Assembly: GCA_023453795.1 (NCBI GenBank)
Contig: JAEXSP010000037.1
Location: 1 to 24,370, forward strand
DNA length: 24,370 nucleotides
Direction of reading: 5' to 3'
DNA from: Bacillota bacterium
GTDB taxonomy: Bacteria; Bacillota; Clostridia; Acetivibrionales; JAEXSP01
Shown: in pieces, positions 22,665 through 24,370 of the stretch
How the letters are laid out: each line of letters starts with the position of its first letter
Position numbering within the stretch: position 1 is the stretch's first letter
Made by a program: the position numbers and the translations under genes
Notes under the pieces: generated by a model
What the model was told of the DNA's origin: nothing
Seen by the model: only the letters and a program-made list of their open reading frames with translations
Databases searched by the model: none

Positions 22665-23570
22665 ATGACAGTTGGAGCAAAAATTAAAAGTGTTTGGAAG
22701 GATTACCTGTTTATTATAATCGGATCGCTGATACCTGCATTTGCAATAAATGTATTTCTTGTACCTTTTAAAATATCTTCCGGGGGCATCAGCGGAATAG
22801 CTACAATCGTTTATTATCTGAGCGGCGAAAGAATACCCGTTGGTATAACCGTATTATTGCTTAATGTACCCCTGTTCATAGCAGGGTATAAATTTTTAGG
22901 CAGAAAATTTGCCATCCGGACTCTTTTTTGTATTTTCTTCTTTTCTCTGTTTCTGAATTTAACAACAAAAATTTCATTTGATTTCGCAAATCATTACCTT
23001 GTAAAAAACGGTGCGGCACCATCCAATCCTGATCTGTTCCTTTATTCTCTTTTTGGAGGTTCATTAATGGGTTTCGGACTTGGAATAGTTTTTAAGTCTG
23101 GGGCTACAACAGGCGGCACAGACATAGTTGCCAATATAATGAGCCATTTTAATTCCAGTTTTTCAATAGGCCAGGCACTGCTTTTCATAGAAGCAGGCAT
23201 CGTAATATTAGCCGCGGTTGCCTTCCGGAGCTTTCTTCTTGCATTATATGCCATTGTAACTCTGTTCATTCAATCCAAGGTTATAGATACCGTACTTGAG
23301 GGTGTCAATTTTGCCAAATCCGTATTCATAATATCGGACAAGTCGGCAGAGATTGCCAAAAGGGTACTCTCCGAGCTTGATCGCGGCGTAACATCTTTAA
23401 AAGGCACAGGCATGTATACAGGTAATGACAAGAATGTTCTTCTGTGCATCCTGCAAAGAGGCCAGCTTTCAACACTCAAGGAAATCGTTGAATCGGTTGA
23501 TAAAAAAGCATTTATTATACTGACTGATGTAAGAGAAGTGCTTGGGGAGGGTTTTAAAAACTATGAATGA
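22665..23570 (+). CDS. YitT-family membrane protein (DUF161 plus DUF2179)
   Basis: A 301-aa protein starting MTVGAKIKSVWKDYLF after AAAGGA at 8-bp spacing; the reading frame could begin at a TTG overlapping the arginase stop, but that has no ribosome-binding site. It has five hydrophobic segments (about 14-35, 60-78, 84-102, 126-146, 172-202), the family motifs SSGGISGIATI and KSGATTGGTDIVA, and a cytosolic C-terminal DUF2179 domain (about 218-295, with RGVTSLKGTGMYTG). The family's biochemical role is unknown. Its 3' end overlaps the oppositely oriented coiled-coil gene by 17 bp. Confidence 0.9.
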   Translation: MTVGAKIKSVWKDYLFIIIGSLIPAFAINVFLVPFKISSGGISGIATIVYYLSGERIPVGITVLLLNVPLFIAGYKFLGRKFAIRTLFCIFFFSLFLNLTTKISFDFANHYLVKNGAAPSNPDLFLYSLFGGSLMGFGLGIVFKSGATTGGTDIVANIMSHFNSSFSIGQALLFIEAGIVILAAVAFRSFLLALYAIVTLFIQSKVIDTVLEGVNFAKSVFIISDKSAEIAKRVLSELDRGVTSLKGTGMYTGNDKNVLLCILQRGQLSTLKEIVESVDKKAFIILTDVREVLGEGFKNYE

Positions 23571-23826
23571 ATTTTGGGGCATCAACACCTATTACATAAT
23601 CCTTGACAACTGCTATTTCGGACTTTACGCCATCTATGTCTTGTTTAACTTCATCAACTTTCCTATTCAACAAATCATGACTCTCTGCAACTGCTTTAAT
23701 ATCACTTTGTAAACTTTCAATTAAAGCTCCTTGACCGTTGATTTTTTCATCAACATATTGCTTTATTTCATCGGTTTTCTGGTCAAAAAGCCCTTTTATC
23801 AAAACCAATAATTCATCATTATCCAT
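23554..23826 (-). CDS. Small coiled-coil protein (90 aa), unknown function
   Basis: A 90-aa protein starting MDNDELLVLIKGLFDQKTDE. Residues about 15-80 show heptad-like spacing of hydrophobic residues with many Lys, Glu and Asp (IKQYVDEKI, LQSDIKAVAE, VDEVKQDIDGVKSEIAVVKD), consistent with one long parallel coiled coil. It has no membrane segment. AGGAG lies about 10 bases before ATG; a longer frame to 23871 would start inside the promoter. The coding region ends inside the YitT gene (tail-to-tail overlap). A palindrome covers its -10 box, so it is probably regulated. Similar short coiled-coil proteins are common in clostridia without assigned function. Confidence 0.75.
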   Translation of the reverse strand: MDNDELLVLIKGLFDQKTDEIKQYVDEKINGQGALIESLQSDIKAVAESHDLLNRKVDEVKQDIDGVKSEIAVVKDYVIGVDAPKFIHSF

Positions 23827-23852
23827 AGTATCATACTCCTGAAAAAACTGTA

Positions 23853-23867
23853 GTGATATTATATCAC
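23853..23867 (-). promoter_or_regulatory. Extended -10 promoter inside a 15-bp palindrome
   Basis: GTGATAT-T-ATATCAC is a perfect 15-bp palindrome. On the minus strand it contains TGATATAAT, an extended -10 (TGnTATAAT, TATAAT at 23863-23858), about 25 bp before the Shine-Dalgarno of the coiled-coil gene. No -35 resembles TTGACA. A repressor bound to the palindrome would block the promoter. Confidence 0.55.
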
Positions 23868-23890
23868 ACAAGATGTCTGATTAAAACATT

Positions 23891-23918
23891 AATTTCCTTT
23901 ACTTAATTTCCTTTACTC
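23891..23918. repeat. 14-bp tandem duplication at the GH95 gene end
   Basis: AATTTCCTTTACTT is followed directly by AATTTCCTTTACTC. The stop codon of the hydrolase gene lies in the right copy. It looks like a simple slippage duplication. Confidence 0.6.
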
Positions 23919-24370
23919 CCGCACTATAAAATAAGGCTGTTCTCCCTTAATCGGGAACCTTATATAAACACAATCATCATTATACTCTATTCTATTTCCG
24001 GAATGGTCTTTAATACAATACTTTTCAAATTTCTTTTTAACCGTACATGTTTTCTCATTCAATGACACCAGTCTGGCCTTTTCCAGCTTCCATTCCATGT
24101 CAACGGTATAGCCTCCCCTTGCCCTGAGTCCGCTTACTTTCCCTTCCGGCCACGCAGAAGGCAGGGCGGGCAAAAAGTCCAGTTCCTTATGATAGCTTTG
24201 AATAAGCATTTCCAAAACAGCTGCCGCTCCCCCGAAATTGCTATCTATCTGGAATACAGTCGGAGGGTTCTTTTCTATCTGATCCAGAAGTGCTGCACTT
24301 GCAAAATCCCTGATTAAGGCTGTAAGATGTTCCCACGCCTTATCACCCTCACCCATTCTGGCATAAATGC
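23913..24370 (-). CDS. GH95 glycoside hydrolase (alpha-L-fucosidase type), C-terminal part
   Basis: Only the last 152 codons are in the window; the gene runs in from the right edge with IYARMGEGDKAWEHL. The conserved QIDSNFGG segment near the end of the (alpha/alpha)6 barrel, followed by LPALPSAWPEGKVSGLRARG and VDMEW, is the typical C-terminal pattern of family GH95 enzymes, which act on alpha-1,2-linked L-fucose or L-galactose in glycans. The final ~60 residues form the usual beta-sandwich cap. No secretion signal can be judged because the N-terminus is missing. It ends at TAA (23915-23913) within a 14-bp tandem repeat. Confidence 0.85.
   Translation of the reverse strand, partial: IYARMGEGDKAWEHLTALIRDFASAALLDQIEKNPPTVFQIDSNFGGAAAVLEMLIQSYHKELDFLPALPSAWPEGKVSGLRARGGYTVDMEWKLEKARLVSLNEKTCTVKKKFEKYCIKDHSGNRIEYNDDCVYIRFPIKGEQPYFIVRE

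Overview
The window reads as chromosomal DNA from a low-GC, Gram-positive anaerobe of the class Clostridia. The grounds are strong AGGAGG-type ribosome-binding sites, A/T-rich intergenic DNA, a CtsR-type operator in front of dnaJ-like/clpB, an arginase, a YitT-family protein, a large Cache-type chemoreceptor and a GH95 glycoside hydrolase. A cellulolytic or saccharolytic clostridium (Ruminiclostridium/Acetivibrio type) would fit, but this is an inference from gene content, not a sequence match.

Left part (1-7859, all genes on the minus strand). The window opens inside the end of a probable IS21-type insertion sequence that abuts the 3' end of an ABC-F ATPase gene. The ABC-F gene has an elaborate leader: a near-consensus promoter, a 39-codon upstream ORF with a perfect Shine-Dalgarno sequence, then two successive intrinsic terminators. 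This is the layout of antibiotic-inducible ribosome-protection genes. Next come a MacB/FtsX-type ABC transporter (permease and ATPase) and its likely two-component system (OmpR-type regulator and histidine kinase). Between them lies a 128-bp palindromic MITE/REP-like element that supplies the last 14 codons of the kinase, followed by a set of direct repeats that could be the regulator's binding site.

Middle (7860-15137, minus strand). A CbpA-type J-domain co-chaperone and ClpB form a heat-shock operon with a 17-bp tandem CtsR operator at the transcription start. A gene-poor stretch follows, with an unusual 14-bp inverted repeat and an 80-codon unknown gene. That gene's leader stacks an inverted repeat, a terminator-like hairpin and a hairpin that hides the Shine-Dalgarno sequence. 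Then comes a TetR-controlled operon: TetR regulator, BcrA/LanF-type ATPase with an acidic residue at the Q-loop, six-helix permease, a decayed two-helix membrane peptide gene and an 88-aa glycine-rich hydrophobic protein. Two related palindromes sit at the two places expected for TetR operators. The set resembles a bacteriocin/peptide-antibiotic immunity or export module.

Right part (15290-24370). A dCache chemoreceptor with most of the amino-acid-binding motif and an Asn-rich lipoprotein are on the minus strand. On the plus strand follow a cell-wall M14 peptidase (PG-binding, LysM, zinc peptidase), an acyl-CoA ligase-like AMP-forming enzyme, arginase and a YitT-family membrane protein. A small coiled-coil protein gene on the minus strand overlaps the YitT gene end to end, and the window closes with the C-terminal part of a GH95 alpha-L-fucosidase-type enzyme.

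The most interesting material is regulatory: the ABC-F attenuator, the triple-structured leader of the 80-codon gene, the repeat-derived kinase tail, and the TetR/ABC operon with its small hydrophobic proteins. No tRNA, rRNA or CRISPR array was seen.
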